Origin: JAXMHB01 sp046346965
GTDB taxonomy: Bacteria > Pseudomonadota > Gammaproteobacteria > Xanthomonadales > SZUA-5
Length of the DNA: 64,000 bases
Direction: 5' to 3'
Assembly: GCA_046346965.1 (NCBI GenBank)
Contig: JAXMHB010000005.1
Span: forward strand, 219,613-283,612
Below, piece by piece: positions 16,592 through 27,343 of the stretch. Under the pieces are notes generated by a model that had not been told where the DNA came from, ran no database searches, and was given only the letters and a program-made list of their open reading frames with translations. Position 1 is the first letter of the stretch. Every line of letters starts with the position of its first letter. A program made the translations under genes and the position numbers.

Positions 16592-17417
16592 TCTGCTGGA
16601 AACTGCGGCGCGGCATTTTCATCGCAGTCGCGACACCGCCACGGATGACCACGCGCTCGAACAGTGGCTGGCCGCAGATCCAAGCCACCGCGAGGCCTAT
16701 GCGCAGGTCTGCGCCGCCTGGTACGCCCTGGAGGAGTCGCCTGAGCCGCTTGCCCGAATGGCACCGGCGCGTGGCCGGCGCCGGTGGGCCTGGTTGGTGT
16801 TCCCGATCTGCGCGGTCCTGGTGGCATACGCCTTTGTGCCGGTCGCATCCGTGCCCGGCTCGCCGTGGCGCGAGGTCGACTTTCGCGCCAGCGCCGATGT
16901 GCACATCGACGCCGGAGCCGGTCGCACCGCAAGCCTGCAACGTGGGCGTGCCTGGTTTTCGGTCCCGGACGGCGCGGCGAGCATCCTCATCGAGGTGGAT
17001 GGCTGGCAAGTGACCGACCTCGGCACGCGCTTCAGTGTCGACGCCGACCAGCAGCGCGTCGTGGTGTTCGATGGTTCGGTCCGGGTCAGCCGCATCGGCG
17101 ATCCCGCGCAGGTGTACACGGTCGAGCAGGGCGACGCTCTCGACCTGACTCAGGGCACGCGCACACCGGCCACCGCACTGGATCTGGCGCTGGACCGCGA
17201 ACAGTGGCTGTTCCTGGACATCAACCTCGGACAAGCGCTGGCAGAGATCGAACGCGAGGGTGCTGACGTCGCACTGCTCGGTGTGGATCGCTCGCAGCCG
17301 CTGCCGCGCATCGTGTTGCCGGATCGGCGTACCGACACTGCCATCGCCGCGCTGTGCTCACAGCTCTCGCTACACTGCTGGAACCTGGGGCGATATGGCT
17401 ATCTGCTCTGGGGCTGA
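16575..17417 (+). CDS. FecR-like anti-sigma/sigma regulator
   Basis: 280 aa. A cytoplasmic N-terminal domain (EQWLAADPSHREAYAQVCAAWYAL, the DUF4880/FecR_N type) is followed by one transmembrane helix at about 71-91, then the periplasmic FecR domain (VDFRASADVHIDAGAGRTASLQRGRAWFSV ... LGTRFSVDADQQRVVVFDGSVRVS). The C-terminal part (LGQALAEIEREGADVALLG ... TAIAALCSQLSLHCW) resembles an STN/secretin-like signalling domain. Known FecR proteins relay receptor occupancy to the ECF sigma factor. Sits between sigma factor and receptor genes; the receptor starts 52 bp downstream. Confidence 0.9.
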   Translation: MNAGTDLLETAARHFHRSRDTATDDHALEQWLAADPSHREAYAQVCAAWYALEESPEPLARMAPARGRRRWAWLVFPICAVLVAYAFVPVASVPGSPWREVDFRASADVHIDAGAGRTASLQRGRAWFSVPDGAASILIEVDGWQVTDLGTRFSVDADQQRVVVFDGSVRVSRIGDPAQVYTVEQGDALDLTQGTRTPATALDLALDREQWLFLDINLGQALAEIEREGADVALLGVDRSQPLPRIVLPDRRTDTAIAALCSQLSLHCWNLGRYGYLLWG

Positions 17418-17469
17418 GTCGCGCAGATCAGCAACTGCCGTCGTGCTGCGACAGGCGGGGCACTGAGGC

Positions 17470-19812
17470 GTGCGGCGGCTGTGGTGGGTACTCGGCCTGA
17501 TCGGATATGCGCTGCCGGTGTGCAGCGAGACGCTGGCTGAGCGTATCGCCACACTCTCCGACCAATTGGGCGTGGTCATGGTCGTTGACGGGGAGATCAA
17601 TCTCGCGCGCCCCGTGGCCAGACGCTCGCCGGCGATCGCCGACACGAGGTCGCTGCAGATCGAACTGGCGCGATTTGGCTTGTACGCCCAGCCGGTCGAG
17701 CCACGCGTGTGGCGGGTCAAGGCCGATCCGAGCAGTGAGACCATCCAGATTCAGTCCGTCCATGTGCAGGACCCTACCGTCGATGTCGCGCCGGAGAGCC
17801 CGCGTTCGCCTCGCGTCTTTCAGCCGCGCCTGCTCGCTCGCGGCCCGGCGCAGGTACTCGATCAGGATCTGCAACTGCGCTTGCGCGCCATTCCGAATCT
17901 GTTCCTGGTTGGCGAATTGGTCGCTCTGCGCGGTGTCACGCTGGGCAGCGAGGAACCGCAGTTTGGCCTGACCGAGCACGGACTGCCGATCTCCCCGACC
18001 CGTCTGACCGCACCCACCCGAGCTGGCCCGCTGCCACCTTGGCTGCAGGCGACCAGCGGGCCGGACTCGGCGCTGCGCGGCCCCAATGCGCTCGGCGGCT
18101 GGCTGGAAACCGGAAACGAGAGCACCCAGCCAGTCCCTACCCTGATGGAGCTGCGCACCAATGCCGGGGGATCGCATCTGGCCCGCGGGCTGTGGGCGCC
18201 GTGGCGCGGCGAGGCCGGACAGTTGTCGGTATCAGGCTACGCCGCGCGCAGCACGGAGAACCAGATCAGCACCGCCGGTTCCACGCTCTCTGCCGCAGCA
18301 GACAACGGCGCCGATGTGTTGCTGGATTACCGTGATCCGGGCGGCCGCTGGGACTCGCGGACCTTTCTGACGGCCTACGCGCAGGATCAGGGTTACCCGT
18401 GGCTGATCCTCGGCCCGGAACAGGCGAACGACCCCGGGCAGCGGCGCAGCACGCTGGACTACACGGGCGACATCGATACCCGCGGCCAAGGGTTGCGGCA
18501 GAGGACACGCTGGTACGGCGATGGCTGGCTGGCGCAAGTCGATCTCGGCTGGCAGGCGTCGGACCGTGTCGAGTACCTGCAATTGCCGATCCTCGGCACC
18601 GACGAGACGCGCGGCCGCGATACCCGGTGGTCGCGACTGACCGCCAGCCTGCAGCGACCGCGAGAGGATCGGCCGCCTGCCGGGCTGCAACTGCAGTTGG
18701 TCCCGCGCACGGTTGAGCGCACACTGCAGAACCGCTTGACGCCGGGCACGCCGCAGCTGCCGTGGGCCAGCGATGACAGTGCCGCGGTCAAGGGATCGGT
18801 GTACGACCGCGACGCCGCGAACGAGGACCTCGAATCCTGGCTGATCACCTACGAAGACAGCCTGCGCCTGGCAAATCGCTGGCGCCTGGATCTGCGCGCC
18901 GGTTGGGCCTGGGAGCGCATCGAAACGGAACTCAGCCATTCCCGAACGACGAACGGCGACTGCCAGATCCTCACCCAGCAAGGCGCGCAGCGACCCTGCG
19001 CCGCCGACTACCCAGAGACTCTGTCTAGCCAGGCCTCCGCGCTGAGCAGCCAGTTCGCGCTGCCGGCGGTCGCCCTGGTCCACAGCGGCGCACGCCTGAC
19101 CCAGAGCTTGCAATGGCGACGCGGTTACGGGCGCAGCCGCGCCGCGCTCGATCTGTTCTCGGGCGAATACCGCGTCTATGCGCCGGAGCGCATCGACGCG
19201 GTCGAATTGAGCGTGCATGCCAGCACCCCGATACCCAGCTGGCGCCTCGACCTGTTCGCCTATCGCTGGCTGGATCGACGCCTGATCCGGCGCAACTTCG
19301 GCGGTGTGGGCTCTCTGGTGCTTGATGCGAGTCAAGACAGCAGCGTGTGGGCGCACGGCGCCGAGTTCAGTGTGCAACAAGGCGGCGAGTACTGGGCGGC
19401 CAGTGCGTCCGTGGGCTGGCTCAACGCACGTTATCGCCAGCGCAACGCAGGTTCGCTCGACATCGACGGCAATCGTCTGGAAGACGCGCCGCGCTATACC
19501 GCCAGCCTGCAGGCGCGCGCGCAGAGCCCTTCAGGCTGGTTCGGAGAGTTCAGTGCGCAATTCGCGGGCAGAACTTTTCTCGATGCCACCAACACCACCG
19601 ATGCCACGCGTCCCGCCATGCGGCTGCTGGATGCCAGCGTCGGCCGCCGCCTGGGCGACTGGGAGATCTTCCTGTACGCCCGCAATGTGGTGGATGGCGG
19701 CGCCTATGAGACGGTCATTCCGCGATCAGGCCTGAGCGAACTCGGGAGCAGCTACAAGATCGTCGACGGCCCCAGCGCCGGGCTGGGCGTGCGCTGGCAA
19801 TCGCCGCGCTGA
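17470..19812 (+). CDS. TonB-dependent outer-membrane receptor/transducer with STN domain
   Basis: 780 aa from a GTG start, signal peptide MRRLWWVLGLIGYALPVCS. The region after cleavage (TLAERIATLSDQLGVVMVVDGEINLARP ... FGLYAQPVEPRVWRV) looks like the STN domain that touches FecR. A plug domain follows (LRAIPNLFLVGELVALRGV ... ALRGPNALGG), then a 22-strand-type barrel rich in W/Y/R alternation. A clear TonB box was not identified. Only one receptor is linked to the sigma/FecR pair. The ligand is unknown: no siderophore, haem or vitamin genes are nearby, only the two DUF4397-like secreted proteins. Confidence 0.88.
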   Translation: MRRLWWVLGLIGYALPVCSETLAERIATLSDQLGVVMVVDGEINLARPVARRSPAIADTRSLQIELARFGLYAQPVEPRVWRVKADPSSETIQIQSVHVQDPTVDVAPESPRSPRVFQPRLLARGPAQVLDQDLQLRLRAIPNLFLVGELVALRGVTLGSEEPQFGLTEHGLPISPTRLTAPTRAGPLPPWLQATSGPDSALRGPNALGGWLETGNESTQPVPTLMELRTNAGGSHLARGLWAPWRGEAGQLSVSGYAARSTENQISTAGSTLSAAADNGADVLLDYRDPGGRWDSRTFLTAYAQDQGYPWLILGPEQANDPGQRRSTLDYTGDIDTRGQGLRQRTRWYGDGWLAQVDLGWQASDRVEYLQLPILGTDETRGRDTRWSRLTASLQRPREDRPPAGLQLQLVPRTVERTLQNRLTPGTPQLPWASDDSAAVKGSVYDRDAANEDLESWLITYEDSLRLANRWRLDLRAGWAWERIETELSHSRTTNGDCQILTQQGAQRPCAADYPETLSSQASALSSQFALPAVALVHSGARLTQSLQWRRGYGRSRAALDLFSGEYRVYAPERIDAVELSVHASTPIPSWRLDLFAYRWLDRRLIRRNFGGVGSLVLDASQDSSVWAHGAEFSVQQGGEYWAASASVGWLNARYRQRNAGSLDIDGNRLEDAPRYTASLQARAQSPSGWFGEFSAQFAGRTFLDATNTTDATRPAMRLLDASVGRRLGDWEIFLYARNVVDGGAYETVIPRSGLSELGSSYKIVDGPSAGLGVRWQSPR

Positions 19813-19826
19813 TCCGAAGGCGCCGT

Positions 19827-19857
19827 TTAGGGAACCGCTTGCGAAGCGTGAGTGCGT
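19827..19857. repeat. Dispersed TTAGGGAA-type repeat, copy 1
   Basis: 31-bp sequence starting TTAGGGAACCGCTTGC, matched at 25 of 31 positions by 54741-54771. Its first bases also resemble the end of the inverted-repeat element at 5923. Lies just after the TonB receptor stop codon. Confidence 0.5.
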
Positions 19858-19870
19858 CCGGGGAATAAAC

Positions 19871-19969
19871 GGGACCCGGGACCCGGGACCCGGGACCCGG
19901 GACTCTGGCGCCGGGACTCGGGACTCGGGACTCGGGACTCGGGACTCGGGACTTGGGACCCGGGACTCG
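19871..19969. repeat. GGGACCC/GGGACTC heptamer array
   Basis: About fourteen 7-bp units: four GGGACCC, one interrupted unit (CTGGCGCC), then mostly GGGACTC with single-base variants. It lies between convergent genes (TonB receptor and VOC protein) and is the largest of three such arrays in the window. Confidence 0.9.
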
Positions 19970-20012
19970 CCGGTTTGCAGAACGAGTTAGCGCGCCAACG
20001 GCGAGACAGGGA

Positions 20013-20041
20013 CTCTGAACAGGTACCGTGGCCGCGACGGC
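20013..20041. repeat. Remnant of the 276-bp inverted-repeat element
   Basis: 29 bp (CTCTGAACAGGTACCGTGGC and the following CGCGACGGC) match the left end of the element at 5932-5960 with three differences. The rest of the element is absent, and the remnant directly abuts the stop codon of the VOC gene. Confidence 0.6.
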
Positions 20042-20425
20042 CTACACAAACTCGCGGATCTGGAAGATGTTCCCTTCCGGATCGACGGCATTGCGGACGT
20101 TGAATCCGGGCCCGCGCCATTCCTCCGGCCATACGCTGCCGCCCAGGCGTGAAATCGTGGCAATCGCATCGCGCATGTTGGGCACGCTGAAGAACAGCTT
20201 CAGCGCCACGTCTTCACGCGGCACTGGCGGCGTACTGATCGTGAACGTACTGGCGATGTGCTCGGGGATCGCATGGATCAGCAGCTGCGCGTCCGCCGAC
20301 GCCAGGACGTGCAGATCCTCGTTGCCCTTGAGCAGCCGCATGTCCAGCACCAGCCGGTAGAAGTCGGACAGTCGCGCGAGATCCTTGGCGTAAATCAAAG
20401 CGCCGAAACGAGCAGGTCCAGACAT
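20042..20425 (-). CDS. VOC superfamily (glyoxalase/bleomycin-resistance fold) protein
   Basis: 127 aa. Two betaalphabetabetabeta halves are recognisable: FGALIYAKDLARLSDFYRLVLDMRLL at the N-terminus and LKLFFSVPNMRDAIATISRLGG ... VRNAVDPEGNIFQIREFV at the C-terminus. The DPEGN segment with Glu/His positions is the common metal-site half. Substrate not predictable. The ATG overlaps the stop of the upstream gene by one base (TGATG), so the two are probably translated together. Confidence 0.85.
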   Translation of the reverse strand: MSGPARFGALIYAKDLARLSDFYRLVLDMRLLKGNEDLHVLASADAQLLIHAIPEHIASTFTISTPPVPREDVALKLFFSVPNMRDAIATISRLGGSVWPEEWRGPGFNVRNAVDPEGNIFQIREFV

Positions 20426-21030
20426 CAGGCGTCTCCGAACAAGGATGGGGCAGGACGGAAGGCATCGCGGGCTTGCTGCGCAATGTCCTGCGCCCTCGCG
20501 TTCAAGCGCTCGACGCGGCGACGAATTGCGGCGCGGCGCAGCGCGTCGGCGCTGCGCTCGATGTCACGGCAGCTGCCGCTCAGCGTTCCCAGGTACAGAT
20601 TCCAGTCGCCCAAAGTATCGGTGGCGCGCCACAACATGGCCCACCAGCCACCCAGGCGCGACTGCAGGCGCGCGGCCGCAGCAGGGGTGTAGTCCAAACA
20701 CAGATAATGTGCCTTGTCGCCGCGACCCAGGCGCACGCGCTGAACATCGTCCCAGGCCAGGAAAGGATCGCGCTTGCGGCGATCATGAATGCCATCCAGA
20801 TCCAGCACGACCACCGGCTCGCGTTCCGTCAGTGCGCGCAGCACATAGCGGAACACCCACGCATACAGCGGCGCGACCAGCGCCAGAGCAATCCATGCGC
20901 CGACCTGTACACCGCGCAACAGGGACAGCCCGAGCAGCGCGGATCCTTGCACCAGCAGCAGGGCCGAGGCCAGCACCAGCACGCTGATCGCGACCGGCCT
21001 CGAGTAATGCAATTCCAGCCGTGTGCTCAT
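20425..21030 (-). CDS. Membrane protein with PH-like domain (STM3941-like)
   Basis: 201 aa from ATG 21030; longer in-frame extensions would run through the 3' end of the oxidoreductase gene and are rejected. Two membrane helices (VAISVLVLASALLLVQGSALLGLSLL and GAWIALALVAPLYAWVFRYVL) are followed by VVVLDLDGIHDRRKRDPFLAWDDVQRVRLG, the pattern of bacterial PH-like/STM3941 proteins. The C-terminal half is helical and Arg/Ala-rich. Function unknown. It lies 17 bp downstream of the FAD oxidase gene. Confidence 0.72.
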   Translation of the reverse strand: MSTRLELHYSRPVAISVLVLASALLLVQGSALLGLSLLRGVQVGAWIALALVAPLYAWVFRYVLRALTEREPVVVLDLDGIHDRRKRDPFLAWDDVQRVRLGRGDKAHYLCLDYTPAAAARLQSRLGGWWAMLWRATDTLGDWNLYLGTLSGSCRDIERSADALRRAAIRRRVERLNARAQDIAQQARDAFRPAPSLFGDA

Positions 21031-21047
21031 GACCGGGGCGCGCCGCG

Positions 21048-22328
21048 TCACGGCAACCAGTCCTTCATGCGGTACCACAGCATCGCCAGGACCAGCGCCG
21101 GGGTGCGCAAGGCGCGCCCGCCGGGAAAGCGCCGATGCGGAATGCGGGCGTAAACGTCGAGGCGCGTGGACTGCTGATGGATGCACTCGGCAATGATCCG
21201 ACCCGCCAGCCCCGCAGCAGCGATGCCGTGCCCGGAGAATCCCTGGGCGTAGTACAAATGGCTGCCCACGCGGCCCCAGTCCGGTGCGCGACTCATGCTG
21301 ATGTCGACGTAGCCGCCCCAGACATAGTCGATCTCGACATCCGCCAGTTGCGGGAACACCTGGCGCATGCGCATGCGCATCCGCGGCCCCAGGGCGGGCG
21401 GATCGATGCCTGAATAGCTGACTCGCCCGCCGAACAGCATGCGGTGGTCGCCGGAGAGCCGGAAGTAATCGAGCACGAAATTGATGTCGGCCACCGCCAT
21501 GCCGTTGCGGATCAGGGCCTGCGCGCGCGCCGGATCCAGCGGCTGACTGGCGGCAATATAGGTGCCCACCGGCATGATGCGATCTTCCAGGCGCGGCATC
21601 ACCCCGCTCAGCCAGGCATTGCCGGCCAGCACGCCGGCACGCGCGCGCACCAGGCCGGCTTCGCTGTGCATGCACACCTCGCCGGCATGCTCGACGCGCT
21701 GCACGCGACTGCCCTCGTAGATGCGCACTCCGCGGTCACGCGCGGCGCGCGCCAGTCCCAGCGTGTAGTTGAGCGGATGCAGGTGTGCGCTGCGCGGATC
21801 GTAGAGCAGGGCGCGATAGCGCTCGGTCGCCAGCGTCTGCTGCAGCCGTCCGCGGTCCCACAACTCGGTGCCGGCGTAGCCGTAGTTGCGCGCCAGATCC
21901 TCCTGCCAGCGCTGCAACTCCTCGACCTGCCGCGGCTTGATCGCCGCATGCGCATGCCCGGGACGGAGCTCGCAATCGATGCCGTAGCGTGCACAGCGCT
22001 CGGCGATCATCGCCACGCCTTCCACGGACCAATCGAACAGCAGGCGCGCGTCGGCGAGACCGATCTGGTCGGCGATCTTGCTCATCTCGCAGCCATAGCC
22101 AAAGATCGCCTGGCCGCCGCTGCGGCCGGAGGCACCCCAGCCTACGCGCTCGGCCTCCAGCACAATGACCTGATAGCCGCGCTCAGCAAGCTCCAGCGCA
22201 GTCGACAGTCCGGCGATACCACCGCCGAGCACCACCACATCGGCGCGCGCCTCGCCCTGCAGACTCGGAAACTCGGGCAGCGCGTGGGCGCTGGCGGCGT
22301 ACCAGGAATCGATATGCGGCGCCGGCAT
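21048..22328 (-). CDS. FAD-dependent amine oxidoreductase, gamma-glutamylputrescine oxidase-like
   Basis: 426 aa from ATG 22328 (MPAPHIDSWYAAS); an earlier start would overlap glmM. FAD-binding motif VVVLGGGIAGLSTALELAERG near 30-50, the covalent-flavin-type segment GWGASGRSGGQ, and the C-terminal GYVDISMSRAPDWGRVG ... YYAQGFSGHGIAAAGLAGR, all typical of PuuB/OrdL-like DAO-fold oxidases that oxidise gamma-glutamylputrescine or related amines. The N-terminal SWYAAS(A) box is a PuuB hallmark. No other puu genes are adjacent, so the physiological substrate is uncertain. Confidence 0.85.
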   Translation of the reverse strand: MPAPHIDSWYAASAHALPEFPSLQGEARADVVVLGGGIAGLSTALELAERGYQVIVLEAERVGWGASGRSGGQAIFGYGCEMSKIADQIGLADARLLFDWSVEGVAMIAERCARYGIDCELRPGHAHAAIKPRQVEELQRWQEDLARNYGYAGTELWDRGRLQQTLATERYRALLYDPRSAHLHPLNYTLGLARAARDRGVRIYEGSRVQRVEHAGEVCMHSEAGLVRARAGVLAGNAWLSGVMPRLEDRIMPVGTYIAASQPLDPARAQALIRNGMAVADINFVLDYFRLSGDHRMLFGGRVSYSGIDPPALGPRMRMRMRQVFPQLADVEIDYVWGGYVDISMSRAPDWGRVGSHLYYAQGFSGHGIAAAGLAGRIIAECIHQQSTRLDVYARIPHRRFPGGRALRTPALVLAMLWYRMKDWLP

Positions 22329-22338
22329 GGGCGACGCG

Positions 22339-23688
22339 TCAGGCGGCGACGGCGCGCACGGCGGCGGCCATCTGCTGCGCCAGCTCATCGACCTGCTCGG
22401 CGCGCTCGGCTTCCACCGTCACCCGAATCAGCGGTTCGGTGCCCGAGGGACGCAGGATCAGCCGCCCCTGCGTGCCCAAGGCCGCCTCCACCGCCGCACG
22501 CGCACGCTGCACCTCCGCATGCTGCACCAGCGCGCGCGCGCCGCTGGCGACGCGCACATTGATCGTCTTCTGTGGATAACGATGCAGATCGGCCACCAAA
22601 GCGCCCAGGCTGGCGCCGGTCTGCGCCAGCACCTCCAGCAGCAGCAGCGCCGACAGCAGTCCATCGCCCGTACTCGCCTTGTGCAGGCACAGCACATGGC
22701 CCGAGGCCTCGCCGCCGAGGATGCCGCCGGTGTCGACCAAACGCTGGTGCACGTAGCGATCACCAACGGCGGCGCGTTCGAATCCGATGCCCAATGCCTG
22801 CAGCGCGCGCTCGATGCCGAGATTGGTCATCACCGTTCCGACCACCGGCCCGCGCAATGTGCCTTGCGCATGCCAATGCCGCGCCAGCAAGTAGACGATG
22901 TCATCGCCATCGACCAATCGGCCTTCCGCGGTCATCGCCATCAGACGATCACCATCGCCGTCGAGCGCCAGACCCAGATCGGCGCCGGTGCGCTGCAGCT
23001 CGGCGCGCAAGGCGGTTAGATCGGTGGCGCCGTGACCGGCATTGATGTTGTAACCATTGGGCTCGACGCCGATCGCGTGGACCTGCAAGCCGAGCTCCTC
23101 GAACAGCCGCGGCGCCACCCGATAGCCGGCGCCGTGCGCGGCATCCACCACGAGGCGCATCGACGCCAGCGGATCGAGCGTGCCGGACAGACGCGACTTC
23201 AGGAACTCGAGATAGCGGCCATTGGCATCGCCGAGGCGCGTCGCCCGCCCGAGGTCACGGGCCGCCGGCATAGGATCCGGATGTTCCAGGGCGGCCTCGA
23301 TGGCCAGTTCCAGCGCGTCATCCAGCTTTTCGCCGGCAGCGGAGAAGAACTTGATGCCATTGTCTTCGAAAGGATTGTGCGAGGCGCTGATGACGATGCC
23401 GGCATCTGCGCGCTGGCTGCGCGTCAGGAAGGCCACGGCCGGCGTGGTCATCGGCCCCAGCAGCACCACATCGGCGCCGGCCGCCGCCAGCCCCGCTTCC
23501 AGTGCCGATTCCAGCATGTAACCGGACAGCCGGGTATCTTTGCCGATCAACACGCGCGGGCGTTCGCGCATGCGTCGCAGCACGCTGCCGGTCGCGCGCC
23601 CCAAGCGCAGCGCAAACTCCGCGGTGATGGGCTCGCTGCCCACGCGACCACGGATCCCATCGGTTCCGAAATAACGACGTTCGTTCAT
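22339..23688 (-). CDS. glmM: Phosphoglucosamine mutase
   Basis: 449 aa from the ATG giving MNERRYFGTDGIRG. Interconverts glucosamine-6-P and glucosamine-1-P for UDP-GlcNAc, peptidoglycan and LPS. The phosphoserine loop is ISASHNP with Ser103; the metal site is DGDGDRLMAM; the sugar loop GGEASGH and the phosphate-binding RPSGTEPLIRV are all present. It follows folP by 75 bp, a gene order shared with many gammaproteobacteria (ftsH-folP-glmM). Confidence 0.97.
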   Translation of the reverse strand: MNERRYFGTDGIRGRVGSEPITAEFALRLGRATGSVLRRMRERPRVLIGKDTRLSGYMLESALEAGLAAAGADVVLLGPMTTPAVAFLTRSQRADAGIVISASHNPFEDNGIKFFSAAGEKLDDALELAIEAALEHPDPMPAARDLGRATRLGDANGRYLEFLKSRLSGTLDPLASMRLVVDAAHGAGYRVAPRLFEELGLQVHAIGVEPNGYNINAGHGATDLTALRAELQRTGADLGLALDGDGDRLMAMTAEGRLVDGDDIVYLLARHWHAQGTLRGPVVGTVMTNLGIERALQALGIGFERAAVGDRYVHQRLVDTGGILGGEASGHVLCLHKASTGDGLLSALLLLEVLAQTGASLGALVADLHRYPQKTINVRVASGARALVQHAEVQRARAAVEAALGTQGRLILRPSGTEPLIRVTVEAERAEQVDELAQQMAAAVRAVAA

Positions 23689-23763
23689 GCCGCGGATGCT
23701 GTGCCAGCAGGCCCCACAGAGCAAGCGCCGGCGATGGCGGCGTGAGGATTTGTGCCGATCGGC

Positions 23764-24672
23764 TCAGTCGTCGTCGAACAGGCTGGCGGCGGCGGGCTTG
23801 CTGCTGGCCTTGGCGGGCGCCTGTATGCGCGGGCGGACGGCATTCCAAACCGCCAACGCGTCGCGAGTGGCGGCCACATCGTGCACACGCACGATTTGCG
23901 CGCCCTGCTGCACCGCGATCAGCGCTGCCGCCACCGAACCCGCGACGCGCTGCTGCGGCGCTTCGCGACCGGTCAGCGCGCCGATCATGCGCTTGCGCGA
24001 CAGACCCGCCAGCAGCGGGCAAGCAAGCACCTGGAACTGCGACAAGCGTCCGAGCAGCTCCAGATTGTGTTCCAGGGTTTTGCCGAAGCCAAAGCCGGGG
24101 TCGATGACGATGCGCTTCTGGTCGATGCCGGCAAAGCGGCAGGCAAGAATGCGATCGGTCAGGAAGCGCTGCACCTCGGCGACGACCTCGTCGTAGGCGG
24201 GCGCCTGCTGCATGCTGCCGGGCTCGCCCTGCATGTGCATCAACACGATGGCGGCACCGCTCTCCGCCGCGGCGTCCAGCGCGCCGGGCAGACGCAGCGC
24301 GCGCACATCGTTGATCAGGCCGGCGCCAGCGGCCACCGCTGCGCGCATCACCTCCGGACGACTGCTGTCGACCGAGATCGGCACGCTGCAGCGACGCGCC
24401 AAGCCCTCGATCACCGGCAGCACGCGCGCCAGTTCGACCTCCAGCGGCACCGGCTCGGCGCCCGGTCGGGTGGACTCGCCACCCACATCCAGCAGATCGG
24501 CGCCCTCGGCCAGCAACTGCAGACCGTAGTCGATGGCCGCCTGGGCGTCAGCGAACTGACCGCCATCGGAGAAGGAGTCGGGCGTGACGTTAATCACGCC
24601 CATGATGCGCGGTTGATCCAGCAGCAGCTCGCGCCCGCCGCAGTTCAGTACCGGTTTGGGCGCGGCGAACAC
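23764..24672 (-). CDS. folP: Dihydropteroate synthase
   Basis: 302 aa. Joins 4-aminobenzoate to dihydropterin pyrophosphate in folate synthesis; the target of sulfonamides. Signatures: MGVINVTPDSFSDGG (24-38), GADLLDVGGESTRPG, PISVDSS, INDVRAL, and the C-terminal DPGFGFGKTLEHN and LAGLSRKRMIG. A C-terminal Ala/Lys/Ser tail (APAKASSKPAAASLFDDD) is longer than in the Escherichia coli enzyme. Starts 10 bp after the ftsH stop. Confidence 0.97.
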   Translation of the reverse strand: MFAAPKPVLNCGGRELLLDQPRIMGVINVTPDSFSDGGQFADAQAAIDYGLQLLAEGADLLDVGGESTRPGAEPVPLEVELARVLPVIEGLARRCSVPISVDSSRPEVMRAAVAAGAGLINDVRALRLPGALDAAAESGAAIVLMHMQGEPGSMQQAPAYDEVVAEVQRFLTDRILACRFAGIDQKRIVIDPGFGFGKTLEHNLELLGRLSQFQVLACPLLAGLSRKRMIGALTGREAPQQRVAGSVAAALIAVQQGAQIVRVHDVAATRDALAVWNAVRPRIQAPAKASSKPAAASLFDDD

Positions 24673-24682
24673 GCTGCAGGAC

Positions 24683-26584
<1,902 letters not shown>

Positions 26585-26646
26585 GACCTCTCTCCTGAAA
26601 CCTGCGGCACCCCAATGGTGCACACAGTTACGCCCCTACGTCTGTA

Positions 26647-27267
26647 CTAAAGCTTAAACCCTGTCGCCAGAGCGTATATCTCACGACTACGCCCCCGTGA
26701 AGCTTTGGGCTTGCGCAGCAGCACCTTGGTGTAGGCCTGCCGCATCTGCTTCAAGTAGGCATCGAAGCCCTCGCCCTGGAACAACTTCACCAGATAGGCG
26801 CCCCCCTTTTTGAGATGCGCATTGGCAAAGTCCAACGCCAGCTCAGCCAGAAGCATCGAACGTGCCTGATCCACCGGCGCCACCCCGCTCATGTTGGGGG
26901 CCATGTCGGACAACACAAGATCGACTTTCGCATCCCCCAGGCGCTCCTTCAGCTGCGTCAACACGGCGTCGTCGGTGAAGTCGCCCTCGATGAACTCCAC
27001 GCCGGGCAGCGGGTCCATCGGCAGGATATCGAGCGCTACCACGCGCCCACGCCCTTTCAGCCAGTCCTGCGCCACCTGACTCCAGCCGCCCGGCGCAGCA
27101 CCGAGATCCACCACCACCATGCCGGGCCGCAGGACCAGATCGCGTTCCAGCAGCTCCTCCAGCTTGTACGCCGCCCGCGAGCGCATGCCCTCAACGTGCG
27201 CCTTGCGCACAAAGGGATCGGAAAAGTGCTCATTGAGCCAACGCCCGCTGCTCTTGCTGCGCCCCAT
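26647..27267 (-). CDS. rlmE: 23S rRNA 2'-O-ribose U2552 methyltransferase RlmE (FtsJ/RrmJ)
   Basis: 206 aa from ATG 27267 with GGAG upstream. The SAM motif VVVDLGAAPGGWSQVA and the K-D-K-E catalytic tetrad are visible (RSRAAYKL, LSDMAPNMSG, YLVKLFQGEGFD, REIYALA). Methylates U2552 in the A-loop of 23S rRNA. It lies 62 bp upstream of ftsH on the same strand and is divergent from yhbY, the classic gammaproteobacterial arrangement. Confidence 0.97.
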   Translation of the reverse strand: MGRSKSSGRWLNEHFSDPFVRKAHVEGMRSRAAYKLEELLERDLVLRPGMVVVDLGAAPGGWSQVAQDWLKGRGRVVALDILPMDPLPGVEFIEGDFTDDAVLTQLKERLGDAKVDLVLSDMAPNMSGVAPVDQARSMLLAELALDFANAHLKKGGAYLVKLFQGEGFDAYLKQMRQAYTKVLLRKPKASRGRSREIYALATGFKL

Positions 27268-27343
27268 CGCCGGGATTGCTCCAAATCGGTGTTCAGATTG
27301 CCCATGATAGCCTTCGCGCCCTACGTCGCCCGGAGCACAAGTC

